From assembly GCF_014697125.1 (NCBI RefSeq), contig NZ_JACJRG010000019.1, forward strand, positions 1 to 64,000: a stretch of DNA of 64,000 nt, given 5' to 3'. The position numbers were made by a program, and so were the translations under genes. Below, piece after piece: positions 51,404-60,787 of the stretch. Position 1 is the stretch's first letter. Every line of letters starts with the position of its first letter. Below the pieces are notes generated by a model, which saw only the letters and a program-made list of their open reading frames with translations, ran no database searches and was not told the origin of the DNA. This DNA is from Anabaena minutissima FACHB-250. Lineage in GTDB: Bacteria; Cyanobacteriota; Cyanobacteriia; Cyanobacteriales; Nostocaceae.

Positions 51404-52518
51404 TTCAAGTCTTGAATTATTTGGCGAATCTGGGTTGCTTGAGATTCTATACTTTCAGTTAGCTTAAACTGGACGATCGCTCTTGCTAAGTTATGTTCTG
51501 GATGCTTCACTTTAAAGTAGACATTCCCAGCTAAATAATCAGCAAAAAATCGCAGTCCCAACTCAAAGGCGATGAGGCGAATACCATCGTATATATACGT
51601 ATAATCGTTTTCAGTCAAAAATGCTTTAGCAACGGAGAGATAACCCTGTAATATTCCCTGGCATAAATCTGTATCGAAATAAACACTGTCCCAATCTGCG
51701 GTTTCTTCACCAACGGGATTGCAACCAGAACGCAAGCAGTCACCAATGTCATAATGTACTAATCCTGGCTTCACAGTGTCGAGGTCAATCACACTCACTG
51801 CTTGTTGAGTAGCAGTATCAAACATGACATTGTTAATTTTAGGATCGCCGTGCATCAGGCGCAGAGGTAACTTACCCTCAGCTTTGGCATTTTCTAGGAT
51901 ATATGCAAAGGTAGTGCGATCGCTCACAAATTGTAAGCAATAATTTACTTCTGGAGATATTTGTGATGTAGTCCTCGCCAACACTTCTTGATAATGGCGC
52001 AGATAAAGGGGCGTAAGATGAAAACCTTCGAGGGTGTCAGCTAGTTTTTGTGGTGGTAAGTCACTGATCAGGTTGTGAAACATCCCTAAAGCATAGCCAA
52101 TTTCTTGAGCCTGTTCGAGATTTTGCATTGTGTCGAAAGATTGCGACTGTTCGATAAAGCTAATCGCTCGCCAGAATGAACCTTCGGCATCAATATAATA
52201 GTCTTGAGCTTCTTTAGTTGATAGTACGCGCGGCATTTCCCAACGACGATCTAAAGGGGTATGTTGTAGTTTTTGGTAAATGTGATCAGTAAAAGTACGC
52301 AGGTTTTGCATAATCAGTTGGGGTTGGCGAAACACCTGCGTATTGATGCGTTGCAGGATAAAATGCTTGTCCCCAGGAGAATCAATATTTACTAAGAAAG
52401 TATCATTAATATTGCCACTGCCAAATGCTTGAACATCCACAATTTGTCCCTGAAGCGTGAATCGTTCAGCGATCGCCACCAGATTTTCTACGCCATGCGT
52501 CCTGATAACTGTTGTCAT
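51400..52518 (-). CDS. Aminoglycoside phosphotransferase-fold kinase (N-acetylhexosamine kinase-like)
   Basis: This 372-residue kinase-fold protein resembles NahK-type sugar 1-kinases annotated as phosphotransferase or mucin-desulfating proteins. Motifs are FGSGNINDTFLVN (nucleotide loop), FILQRIN with the lysine-equivalent region, LRLMHGDPKINNVMFD (catalytic Asp and metal Asn) and VSVIDLDTVKPGLVHYDIGD (metal Asp). It probably phosphorylates a hexosamine or related sugar in the cytoplasm. It overlaps the DOMON-like gene downstream. Confidence 0.8.
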   Translation of the reverse strand: MTTVIRTHGVENLVAIAERFTLQGQIVDVQAFGSGNINDTFLVNIDSPGDKHFILQRINTQVFRQPQLIMQNLRTFTDHIYQKLQHTPLDRRWEMPRVLSTKEAQDYYIDAEGSFWRAISFIEQSQSFDTMQNLEQAQEIGYALGMFHNLISDLPPQKLADTLEGFHLTPLYLRHYQEVLARTTSQISPEVNYCLQFVSDRTTFAYILENAKAEGKLPLRLMHGDPKINNVMFDTATQQAVSVIDLDTVKPGLVHYDIGDCLRSGCNPVGEETADWDSVYFDTDLCQGILQGYLSVAKAFLTENDYTYIYDGIRLIAFELGLRFFADYLAGNVYFKVKHPEHNLARAIVQFKLTESIESQATQIRQIIQDLK

Positions 52519-52631
52519 ATTCGTTTTTTCCTACTCCCCACACTAAAATTGCACGAAGGCAATAGGAAACTATAGTAGCGTAAGTTTCACGTTAGGTCTG
52601 TATATAAGTGTTGCAAATATTGCGATCGCCT

Positions 52632-52710
52632 CCCCACTCCCCACGCTGCTCAACGCCCCGCTACCGCTCTAAGCGCAGCTATGCCCGCAGGGCTTTACAG
52701 CACTCCCCAC
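52632..52710. repeat. Dispersed 79-bp GC-rich repeat, inverted copy C
   Basis: It is the reverse complement of copies A and B, running from cccactccccacgctgctca to ctttacagcactccccac, with a slightly different terminal part. It is followed at once by member D. Confidence 0.8.
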
Positions 52711-52767
52711 TCACAACTCAGCACCGGCTAAACGCCGCGCTACCGCTAACAGCACTCCCCACTCACA
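52711..52767. repeat. Dispersed GC-rich repeat, member D overlapping a gene end
   Basis: The unit tcagcaccggctaaacgccg with cgctaccgctaacagcactc matches member E at 32841-32903 inverted. Its right end enters the 3' end of the sensor kinase gene and supplies its last codons and stop (TAG read in reverse at 52746-52748). Confidence 0.7.
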
Positions 52768-54503
52768 TTGTCAGTGGAAGACAGCATAACTGGTTGTTGA
52801 TACAGGGGGACAGTGAAGGTGACAGTAGAACCAAGTCCTTCACCGAGACTGTAAAAATGTACTTCCCCACCCATAGCCTCTACTAGTTTCTGAGATATTG
52901 CCAATCCCAAACCTGTCCCACCGTACTGGCGGGTACGCGAACCATCCACCTGTGAGAATAGTTGAAATAGTTTGTCTTGTTGGTCTAGGGAAACACCAAT
53001 ACCTGTGTCTGCTACCCTGACTCTCACCATGCCAGGAAATTGCTGTTCTGGAAATTTTCCTTTGTGAACTACGATATCAGCACTAACAGTAATACCACCT
53101 TCGTGGGTGAATTTGATGGCATTACCTGTTAAATTCAGCATGACTTGCAACAACCTTTGGTAATTACCTTGGACAATGATGTCATCTGAAGTGGGAGGTA
53201 ATTGCATCCTGAAGCTGAGGTTTTTTACTGCTGCTTGGGGACACATGAAGTTTTCAACATCAGCAAATAGCTCATCTAGCTTGACAGGAGCGCAAACTAA
53301 CTCCATTTTACCGGCTTCGATTTTCGCTATATCTAAGATGTCGTTAATGACAGTTAGCAGATGTAAAGATAGTTCGTGGGCTTCTTCTAAAAACTGATTT
53401 GTTTCTTCTACATCATCTACCATCCCGTCTAAAATCAGCTTTAAGAAACCAATCATCCCGTTGAGGGGGGTACGAATTTCATGGGAGACGTTGGCGAGAA
53501 ACTCACTTTTGAGGCGGGAGGCTTCTTCAGCTTTTTGTCTGGCTGCTTCTAGTTCTTTATATAAGGTAGCATGAGCGATCGCAGTCCCTAACTGATCTGC
53601 TACTTCTGTAGCTAGTTCTAATTCTGCATCTGTTAATGGGTGACATTCATCTGGCAGATTAATCGCAATTAAAGCATTGGCTTGGTCTTGATAGCAGGTA
53701 GCCACTACTAAAATTTTTTGTTGTGGGCAGAGATTATACCCTGGAACTTCCATGACTACGGGTTCTAAGGTTGCCAAGGCTTGAGCAAAGGCTGGTTCAG
53801 TATTGACATCAATTTCTAACCCCAGCATGGAAGGGCGTTCTGGTTGATGATACTCTGCTATCACCCGCACTTTGGAGCTGGTGGGTTGATAAGGGCAAAT
53901 AATACACCGTTCTAGCTGCAATGCCTTGCCTAAACTATCAACTGTTTGTTGCCAGATTACATCTAAATCTAATGTCCGACGGATATTTCTGGTAATTTTG
54001 TTGACTAGTTTTTGGTGTTTTTGCGATCGCAATTCTAAATCTATCTGGTGCTGTGGATTAATTGCTACATTTACTTCTTGAGTATTAACTTTAACTTGTA
54101 ATAACCTACCCGTTACTAAGACTGTAGTCGCGTTAGTTCCCAGGGGCGGAATCATCGGACAAATTGCCAACTCCAACTCGAATAAATTGCGATCGCACTT
54201 AAACCAGCATTGACACCTTTCGGGAACTAAACTAGTTAAAATTTGATGCACTCTTTCCAAATAGGCAGCCTGATTTACTGGGATAAAGACTTCCTCCGCA
54301 TTGCATTCAGTAGCTATGCGTTCCGGGTTAAAACCCAAAAGGTCAGTCTTCTGCCAATAAAAAGACAGGTAACGCCCTGTTCCATCCTGCGTATATACCA
54401 ACTCAGCACCAAGGGTTGGTAACAAGCGATCAGCTTTAGAGTTGATCGATTCCAGATTTTGGGGAAATATGTTTGGCAATTGGGAGTTGGCAGTAATAGT
54501 CAT
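52746..54503 (-). CDS. GAF-containing sensor histidine kinase
   Basis: This 585-residue soluble kinase has an N-terminal PAS-like region, a GAF domain (about residues 180-330) with LGTAIAHATLYKELEAARQK at its end, a DHp domain with phospho-acceptor His341 in ANVSHEIRTPLNGMIGFLKL, and an HATPase with N-box LTGNAIKFTHEGG, G1 VADTGIGVSLDQQ and G2 GGTGLGLAISQKL. It lacks a receiver domain, so its response regulator is elsewhere. ATG 54501-54503 is chosen; the frame is open 30 codons upstream but that part is Cys-rich and unlike the family. Its last residues VSGECC are encoded by a dispersed repeat. Confidence 0.9.
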   Translation of the reverse strand: MTITANSQLPNIFPQNLESINSKADRLLPTLGAELVYTQDGTGRYLSFYWQKTDLLGFNPERIATECNAEEVFIPVNQAAYLERVHQILTSLVPERCQCWFKCDRNLFELELAICPMIPPLGTNATTVLVTGRLLQVKVNTQEVNVAINPQHQIDLELRSQKHQKLVNKITRNIRRTLDLDVIWQQTVDSLGKALQLERCIICPYQPTSSKVRVIAEYHQPERPSMLGLEIDVNTEPAFAQALATLEPVVMEVPGYNLCPQQKILVVATCYQDQANALIAINLPDECHPLTDAELELATEVADQLGTAIAHATLYKELEAARQKAEEASRLKSEFLANVSHEIRTPLNGMIGFLKLILDGMVDDVEETNQFLEEAHELSLHLLTVINDILDIAKIEAGKMELVCAPVKLDELFADVENFMCPQAAVKNLSFRMQLPPTSDDIIVQGNYQRLLQVMLNLTGNAIKFTHEGGITVSADIVVHKGKFPEQQFPGMVRVRVADTGIGVSLDQQDKLFQLFSQVDGSRTRQYGGTGLGLAISQKLVEAMGGEVHFYSLGEGLGSTVTFTVPLYQQPVMLSSTDNVSGECC

Positions 54504-54682
54504 TACATCGAGTTGGATAAAAAAATGGCAACTCAAAACAGGTTTACTTAAACTAGGCAAAGCTTGGCATAAAAATTTACAGCTTTTACACACTGAGTAT
54601 TGCGTATTTTAGCTGTTCTGGAATCTAGATTGACCAACTTTACAATTTTCGGCTTGATTCTTTACAGCCTGTTTACGAAATC

Positions 54683-54919
54683 TCAATCATTCCATTCCCC
54701 CCTCGGTGGAACGGGGATGCGATGAGGGGTGCGTGTCAGTTCATCATCTCTAAGAATCTCACCCCGCAACCATTGGCGAATCGCTACTTCAATCACTTTA
54801 CTCGGATCATCAGTGAGATGCTGGATTTGCTCCAGTAAATCCGAGTCCAGGCGGACAGCGATTTCTACCTTATCGGCTGAGATGGACTCCGCATCGGTAG
54901 CTCTTTCTTTCATATTCAT
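54683..54919 (-). CDS. Small ribbon-helix-helix-like protein
   Basis: This 78-residue protein has a beta-strand KVEIAVRLDSDLLEQIQHL and a helix SKVIEVAIRQWLRGE, the RHH pattern of CopG-type antitoxins and repressors, then a basic C-terminus RTPHRIPVPPRGEWND. No adjacent toxin gene is seen. It lies between the sensor kinase and a MITE-like element. It may be an orphan antitoxin or regulator. Confidence 0.6.
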   Translation of the reverse strand: MNMKERATDAESISADKVEIAVRLDSDLLEQIQHLTDDPSKVIEVAIRQWLRGEILRDDELTRTPHRIPVPPRGEWND

Positions 54920-55442
54920 AGGTTTATATACTCAGGAACGGTCTTCTCACCAGCTTTGTAAAGCAGTTGTATCCACTGTTCGGGTTGTTTACTGACAAAA
55001 TGTTAAAAGTTTATAGTTACATAGTTCCCCGAAATTTAATCAAACTAACAGCATCAGGTAGCAAGTTGCTATTTTCATAGCGGCTTCCAGACAATCGGCG
55101 GAAGTTTTGTCAGTAACTTAGAATATCAGGGCAATTACAGGCAGCAATTGACCATCATCTCTACACTATGTACTTATATATATTTATTGTACGCTTCAGG
55201 TTGATGAATACTAGCAGCGAAAAATGGACTTTATAGAGATTCTTAAAAAGTCTGTTGGGAATCTTTAAAAATGGGAATGGGGAATGGTGACTGGGGAATA
55301 GGAAGTAAAAATAATTTACTTTATGCCCAATGCCCAATGACTATTGACTATATAACTAGCAGCGTCTTGGCGAAGAAAGCATTAAAATACATGAAGTAAA
55401 TAGCTTTTTAACCTTGGTTGCTGCTTCAGCAAAGATTAGTAT
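54920..55442. other. Spacer upstream of lepA with mobile and repeat DNA
   Basis: These 523 bases contain the MITE-like element (54992-55113) and G-rich short repeats near 55270-55300 (gggaatggggaatggtgact). An AT-rich leader precedes lepA. No gene is seen. Confidence 0.5.
54992..55113. mobile_element. MITE-like element of IS630/Tc1-mariner type
   Basis: A 122-base stretch has ends CTGACAAAA and TTTTGTCAG in inverted order, each immediately flanked by TA, the target dinucleotide duplicated by IS630/Tc1-mariner elements. The outer TTA/TAA also match. It encodes nothing and has no transposase. The ends and TA flanks are seen directly; mobility is inferred. Confidence 0.5.
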
Positions 55443-57254
55443 ATGACTGACGTTCCCGCAGTTCGCATTCGCAATTTCTGTATTATTGCTCACATTGACC
55501 ACGGGAAATCAACCCTTGCCGATCGCCTTCTGCAAGCCACTGGCACAGTTGAGAATCGGCAGATGAAGGAACAGTTTCTCGACAACATGGATCTGGAACG
55601 GGAGCGCGGCATTACAATTAAGCTGCAAGCTGCCCGGATGAACTATCAAGCTAAGGATGGTCAGCAGTATGTGCTGAACTTAATTGATACTCCAGGTCAT
55701 GTGGATTTCTCTTATGAAGTGTCGCGTAGTTTGGCGGCGTGTGAGGGGGCTTTGTTGGTGGTGGATGCGTCCCAAGGTGTAGAGGCGCAAACTCTCGCCA
55801 ATGTTTATTTAGCCCTGGAACATAATCTAGAGATTATCCCCGTTCTCAATAAAATTGACTTACCTGGGGCAGATCCAAACCGGGTAATCGGTGAAATTGA
55901 GGAAATTATTGGTCTAGATTGCAGTGGGGCAATTTTAGCCTCAGCCAAAGAGGGAATTGGGATTGATGAAATTCTCGAAACCATTGTAGAGCGTGTGCCA
56001 CCAGCACCTGATAATGTCAATGAACGCTTACGGGCGTTAATCTTTGATAGCTACTATGATGCCTATCGGGGTGTCATAGTATACTTCCGGGTGATGGATG
56101 GAAGGGTGAAAAAAGGCGATCGCGTCTATTTAATGGCCTCCGAGAAAGAATACGAAATTGACGAGTTAGGTATTCTCTGTCCCACCCAGAAACAAGTCGA
56201 TGAACTCCACGCCGGGGAAGTGGGTTACTTCGCCGCCGCCATTAAAGCTGTAGCTGATGCACGGGTGGGTGATACCATTACCCTCGCTAATGCCAAAGCC
56301 ACAGAAGCTTTACCTGGATACACAGAAGCCAACCCAATGGTTTTTTGTGGGATGTTCCCCATTGATGCTGACCAATTTGAAGATTTACGGGAGGCGTTAG
56401 AAAAGCTGCGGCTGAATGATGCGGCGTTAAAGTACGAACCAGAAACTTCTAGTGCGATGGGGTTTGGCTTCCGGTGTGGGTTCTTGGGTTTACTGCACAT
56501 GGAAATTGTTCAAGAACGCCTAGAAAGAGAGTACAACCTGGATTTAATTATTACAGCCCCCTCTGTGGTTTATAAGGTGATCACGATCAAGGGTGAAGAA
56601 CTGTATATTGATAATCCTAGCCATTTGCCTGCCCCCAACGATCGCGAACGCATTGAAGAACCCTATGTCAAAGTAGAAATGATTACACCAGAAACCTACG
56701 TTGGCACTTTGATGGAGTTGTCGCAAAATCGCCGGGGTGTATTCAAAGATATGAAATACCTCACCCAAGGACGCACCACCCTGACGTATGAGTTACCTTT
56801 GGCGGAAGTCGTCACCGACTTTTTTGACCAAATGAAATCGCGATCGCGTGGTTATGCCAGCATGGAGTATCATCTGATTGGCTACCGTGAAAATCCCTTG
56901 GTGAAGTTGGATATCATGATCAATGGTGATCCTGTGGATTCCTTGGCGATGATTGTCCACCGCGACAAAGCCTATAACATGGGACGATCAATGGCGGAAA
57001 AACTCAAAGAACTAATTCCCCGCCACCAATTCAAAGTACCCATTCAAGCGTCCATTGGTAGTAAAGTAATTGCCAGTGAACACATCCCCGCTTTACGGAA
57101 AGATGTCCTCGCCAAATGCTACGGCGGAGACATCAGCCGGAAGAAGAAACTCCTCCAGAAACAGGCTAAAGGTAAAAAGCGGATGAAATCTGTGGGAACA
57201 GTAGATGTACCCCAGGAAGCTTTTATGGCTGTGCTGCGTTTAGATCAAACTTGA
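55443..57254 (+). CDS. lepA: Elongation factor 4 (LepA)
   Basis: This 603-residue translational GTPase back-translocates or remodels stalled ribosomes. G1 AHIDHGKST, G2 ERERGITIKLQ, G3 DTPGHVDF and G4 NKIDLPGADP are present, then domains II and III, and the unique C-terminal domain (VPIQASIGSKVIA, ARE ... SRKKKLLQKQAKGKKRMKS). Length and order are typical. It is a single gene with a long upstream region. Confidence 0.97.
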   Translation: MTDVPAVRIRNFCIIAHIDHGKSTLADRLLQATGTVENRQMKEQFLDNMDLERERGITIKLQAARMNYQAKDGQQYVLNLIDTPGHVDFSYEVSRSLAACEGALLVVDASQGVEAQTLANVYLALEHNLEIIPVLNKIDLPGADPNRVIGEIEEIIGLDCSGAILASAKEGIGIDEILETIVERVPPAPDNVNERLRALIFDSYYDAYRGVIVYFRVMDGRVKKGDRVYLMASEKEYEIDELGILCPTQKQVDELHAGEVGYFAAAIKAVADARVGDTITLANAKATEALPGYTEANPMVFCGMFPIDADQFEDLREALEKLRLNDAALKYEPETSSAMGFGFRCGFLGLLHMEIVQERLEREYNLDLIITAPSVVYKVITIKGEELYIDNPSHLPAPNDRERIEEPYVKVEMITPETYVGTLMELSQNRRGVFKDMKYLTQGRTTLTYELPLAEVVTDFFDQMKSRSRGYASMEYHLIGYRENPLVKLDIMINGDPVDSLAMIVHRDKAYNMGRSMAEKLKELIPRHQFKVPIQASIGSKVIASEHIPALRKDVLAKCYGGDISRKKKLLQKQAKGKKRMKSVGTVDVPQEAFMAVLRLDQT

Positions 57255-57548
57255 AGAAGGGGACAGGTTACAGGTTACAGTTTAGTTTTAGATAGGGAAC
57301 AGGAGATAGGAAACAGGAAATATTCTGTTCCCTGTCTGCTGTTCCCTGTTCCCTATGGTGAGGGGTAAGATACTTCATTTCACTTGCACAGGGATCAGCT
57401 AATCTAAGAAGTTTCATCAGGATTGATAATTTTTGATCGCTTCTGCCCACATAACTGAAAAAAAATCAGAAAATTTTAGTAAATTTACTTACTACAGTTG
57501 CCACTCTCATACTTTTAAATCTTTATAAAGCATTGGGGAGTCTCGTTC
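57255..57548. other. Repeat-filled spacer between lepA and a glycosyltransferase
   Basis: It contains ggttacaggttacag and TAGGGAACAG/ttccctgt-type repeats that form an imperfect inverted repeat (57293-57302 with 57346-57355). An AT-rich leader with ctttataaagca follows before the next gene. Confidence 0.5.
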
Positions 57549-58736
57549 ATGAAGATACTGGTACTAAGTTGGGAGTTTCCACCGAGGATAGTTGGCGGTA
57601 TTGCGCGCCATGTGGCTGAGTTGTACCCCGAACTAGTCAAACTAGGCCATGAAATCCACTTAATCACAGTAGAGATCGGTCATGCTTCGATGTATGAGGT
57701 AATAGAGGGCATTCATGTACATCGAGTCCCAGTTTCCCATAGTAATGACTTTTTTCACTGGGTGGTCAACCTCAATGAAAGTATGGGACATCATGGTGGC
57801 AAGTTAATTTTAGAGGAAGGTAACTTTGATTTAATCCATGCTCATGATTGGCTAGTTGGAGATGCAGCGATCGCTCTCAAGCATACCTTTAAAATTCCCC
57901 TGATTGCTACCATTCACGCCACTGAATACGGACGCTACAACGGCATCCACAACGATGTCCAAAACTATATTCACAGCAAAGAGAACCTACTGGCTTACAA
58001 TGCTTGGCGAATTATCGTCTGTACCGATTATATGCGCCAAGAGGTCGCGCGAGCCTTAGCCAGTCCTGGCGATAAAGTCGATGTGATTTATAACGGTATC
58101 CGCCCAGAAAAGAAAAAACATCACGAAGATTTTCACGCCCAAGATTTTCGTCGCCAATTTGCTGAAGACCATGAAAAAATTGTCTACTACGTAGGACGCA
58201 TGACCTACGAAAAAGGCGTATCAGTTTTAATCAATGCAGCCCCCAAGGTGTTGTGGGAAATGGGGGGTTACGTCAAGTTTGTCATTGTTGGGGGAGGTAA
58301 CACCGACAATCTCAAACGCCAAGCTTGGGACTTGGGAATTTGGGACAAATTCTATTTTACTGGCTTTCTTTCCGATGAATATTTAGATAAATTCCAAACG
58401 GTAGCTGATTGTGCTGTTTTTCCCAGCTTTTACGAACCCTTTGGGATTGTAGCTTTAGAAAGCTTTGCCTCACGAGTTCCCGTAGTGGTGTCAGACACAG
58501 GTGGATTCCCAGAGGTAGTGCAACATACCAAGACTGGGGTTATTACCTGGGTAAATGATCCCGATTCTCTGGCGTGGGGAATTTTGGAAGTGTTGCAAAA
58601 TCCCGGTTATAGCCAATGGCTAGTCGACAATGCTTATGAGGATTTAGAACGCCGTTTTAGCTGGCCGAAATTAGCCCAACAAACTGATGCTGTTTATCGC
58701 CGAGTAGTAGAAGAGCGATCGCAAATTGATTGGTAA
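57549..58736 (+). CDS. Glycosyltransferase family 4 (starch-synthase-like N-terminus)
   Basis: This 395-residue GT-B enzyme begins KILVLSWEFPPRIVGGIARH, the ADP/UDP-sugar synthase type start, and has HAHDWLVGDAAIALKH, VIYNGIRPEKKK, the YYVGRMTYEKGVSVLINAAP hinge, and the donor site FPSFYEPFGIVALESFASRV with VSDTGGFPEVV. Its domain style resembles glycogen-synthase-like GT4 enzymes, yet it is a separate cyanobacterial group. It lies alone and its product is not known. Confidence 0.87.
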   Translation: MKILVLSWEFPPRIVGGIARHVAELYPELVKLGHEIHLITVEIGHASMYEVIEGIHVHRVPVSHSNDFFHWVVNLNESMGHHGGKLILEEGNFDLIHAHDWLVGDAAIALKHTFKIPLIATIHATEYGRYNGIHNDVQNYIHSKENLLAYNAWRIIVCTDYMRQEVARALASPGDKVDVIYNGIRPEKKKHHEDFHAQDFRRQFAEDHEKIVYYVGRMTYEKGVSVLINAAPKVLWEMGGYVKFVIVGGGNTDNLKRQAWDLGIWDKFYFTGFLSDEYLDKFQTVADCAVFPSFYEPFGIVALESFASRVPVVVSDTGGFPEVVQHTKTGVITWVNDPDSLAWGILEVLQNPGYSQWLVDNAYEDLERRFSWPKLAQQTDAVYRRVVEERSQIDW

Positions 58737-58879
58737 CAAAACGCAGCTTCAGCCAAAGCATTAATGTTTATTTTGGACTATTTTGAGCTAAAAAACAACA
58801 CCAGCCCTGTACGGTGGGAATTTTGCCCTTGGAAGTGCGAAATTAAGCAATAGTTGCACTTTGCTCTAGAAGGTTTAGT

Positions 58880-59884
58880 ATGACAAGGGCATTCCCAAGT
58901 ATAGCAAGGTTCTTGAAAGCCGTAGGAACTATGTTGTTGAGGGTGATAACCCGTCTTACAGCATACCTGAGATTCGATTTTGATAACAACACAGCTGAGA
59001 TTCTGCCCCCATTAGCTGGCCCTGTGTTTAACTTGGGTGGCGGTGGGCCTGATGTAGAAGCAGCTATCCAGTGGATGATCAACCAAGTCAGAGGCGGTAC
59101 TAACTCTGTCCAGAAAATTAATGTTGTTGTTATCCGCACCTATGGTAGTCATGACTACAATCGCCTAATTTCTGCCATGAAAGGCGTGAACTCTGTGGAC
59201 ACACTGATAGTGAGCAATCGTCAAGACGCAAACAGAGGTGACATTGTCCACAAAATCAGAAATGCTGGGGTAATTTTCTTTGCTGGCGGCGATCAATGCC
59301 AATACATCCGTAGCTGGAAAAATACCAAACTTGAAGCTGCCGTTCGTTCAGTTTATCAAAGAGGTGGTGGTATTGGTGGCACTAGTGCCGGGTCAATGAT
59401 TTTAAGTGATTTCATTTACGACGCTTGTGCTTGCGAAGACCCGATTGAAACTAAGGATGCTCTCGAAGATCCTTACGAGAATATTACCTTTACCTACAAC
59501 TTTTTCCGATGGCATCATTTGCAGGGAACTATCATTGATACTCACTTCAATAGTCGCAAACGCATGGGGCGGATTATGGCATTTATTGCGCGACAAATTC
59601 AAGATGGTGTGTCTAGTAGTGCGTTAGGTATCGCTGTAAGTGAGGAGACATCGGTAGTTGTAGATAAATATGGTAAGGCGAAAGTCATGGGGAGGAATGC
59701 GGCGTATTTTGTTTTAGGAGATCATCCACCGGAGATATGTAAACCCCGAACACCATTGACATATTACGACTATAAAATTTGGCGTGTTTCTAATGGTGAT
59801 ACCTTTGACTTGAATAACCCACCTAGTAAGGGTTATTATTTCCGGAGTGTGAAACGGGGTAGGTTTGATTCAGATCCGTATTGA
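58880..59884 (+). CDS. Cyanophycinase-like peptidase S51 protein
   Basis: This 334-residue protein shows the peptidase S51/cyanophycinase pattern: an N-terminal GPVFNLGGGGPDVEAAI, IFFAGGDQCQYIRSW, the nucleophile motif GGGIGGTSAGSMIL with Ser, and DTHFNSRKRMGRIMAF with the catalytic His. Cyanophycinase splits cyanophycin to beta-Asp-Arg. The N-terminal 30 residues are basic and hydrophobic and could be a signal or membrane anchor, in which case it would be an exported variant. No cyanophycin synthetase is nearby. Confidence 0.82.
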   Translation: MTRAFPSIARFLKAVGTMLLRVITRLTAYLRFDFDNNTAEILPPLAGPVFNLGGGGPDVEAAIQWMINQVRGGTNSVQKINVVVIRTYGSHDYNRLISAMKGVNSVDTLIVSNRQDANRGDIVHKIRNAGVIFFAGGDQCQYIRSWKNTKLEAAVRSVYQRGGGIGGTSAGSMILSDFIYDACACEDPIETKDALEDPYENITFTYNFFRWHHLQGTIIDTHFNSRKRMGRIMAFIARQIQDGVSSSALGIAVSEETSVVVDKYGKAKVMGRNAAYFVLGDHPPEICKPRTPLTYYDYKIWRVSNGDTFDLNNPPSKGYYFRSVKRGRFDSDPY

Positions 59885-60217
59885 GCTTTGGCAGCAGCAG
59901 CCCCGCGCTCTACCCCCAGGGTGAGCGTCGGGAGATGTCACTAAGAAATAGACCGGTGAATAACCCTGTTTAATCACTCTCGGAAAGTAAAAATCAGAGT
60001 CAATTTTCTAACTGTAGACAGAGCAGCAGTTTGGGCGTTTATTTCCTAATAGAATGGCTGAAATCAAGGTTTTTTGTGAAATCCTTTTAGATTATTCTCT
60101 CGCAAGAGTGATAGAAGGTACTGGGATTTGTACTCAGGACTCAGCACTTTTAAGCTAGGGGGTTGGGTGGTCAGGTTTTGCGTTAACTTTTCCACATAAC
60201 GTGAAAACTCAGGATGA
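59885..60217. other. Spacer downstream of the cyanophycinase-like gene
   Basis: These 333 bases lie between convergent genes. I see no gene or RNA, only a slight GC-rich stretch just after the stop and AT-rich sequence after it. Confidence 0.4.
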
Positions 60218-60736
60218 TTAGGAGGACGATTCTAATATTTCTTTTCCTAATATCTCAACCCCTTTTTCTAGAGAGACATTCTCTTGAGCAACTGCAATAA
60301 TTAATGGTGCAAAACGATTGGTTAAATAATCAATTGTCCAAATAACTTCAACCACAAGATTTGGTTCGATTGGGCGATCGCACCAAGGCTGAAAATAGCG
60401 AAAATATATATCTCCACTCGCCTCAACCATACCAAAATGTCCGAGTGATAAAAGCTGATTTACTCGCAATATAAATCGTGCTGTATCTGAGTAAGTTGAT
60501 GGTAAAAATTTGGTCAAATTTACAAAATAATGAAACGGGTTTAGGTCTTCAATTCCCGGAACATAACTAACTTCCAGGATATAATTTGGCTCATTTTGCT
60601 CGTCTGAATCTACTCCAATTCCTACAAGTACCTGCCAGGTGACTCCCTTTTCAATAACAGAAGACTTTTCCGTTGGAAATCCTTCTGCATGAAGCAAAGC
60701 CATAAGATTATCAATTGTAGATGTATCCAAAGCCAT
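60218..60736 (-). CDS. YbjN-like / secretion-chaperone-fold protein
   Basis: This 172-residue protein has the alternating strand/helix pattern of YbjN and type III chaperone-like proteins: MALLHAEGFPTEKSSVIEKG, TARFILRVNQLLSLGHFGMV, ASGDIYFRYFQPWCD and VVEVIWTIDYLTNRFAPLII. YbjN-fold proteins often bind partner proteins. It begins 52 bases after the stop of the DUF4157 effector-like gene on the same strand, so it may be a chaperone or immunity partner for it. The fold assignment is from pattern only. Confidence 0.65.
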   Translation of the reverse strand: MALDTSTIDNLMALLHAEGFPTEKSSVIEKGVTWQVLVGIGVDSDEQNEPNYILEVSYVPGIEDLNPFHYFVNLTKFLPSTYSDTARFILRVNQLLSLGHFGMVEASGDIYFRYFQPWCDRPIEPNLVVEVIWTIDYLTNRFAPLIIAVAQENVSLEKGVEILGKEILESSS

Positions 60737-60787
60737 AAAAACTCTCTGATATGATCACATCTTGGGAAAATGAAACTAAGCAACGCT

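Noticed and set aside
52608..52886. 92-residue plus-strand frame over the repeat and kinase 3' end
   Set aside because: It is repeat translation plus antisense of the sensor kinase.
59885..60217. Possible RNA gene in the spacer
   Set aside because: No cloverleaf, conserved arm or long stem could be drawn by eye.
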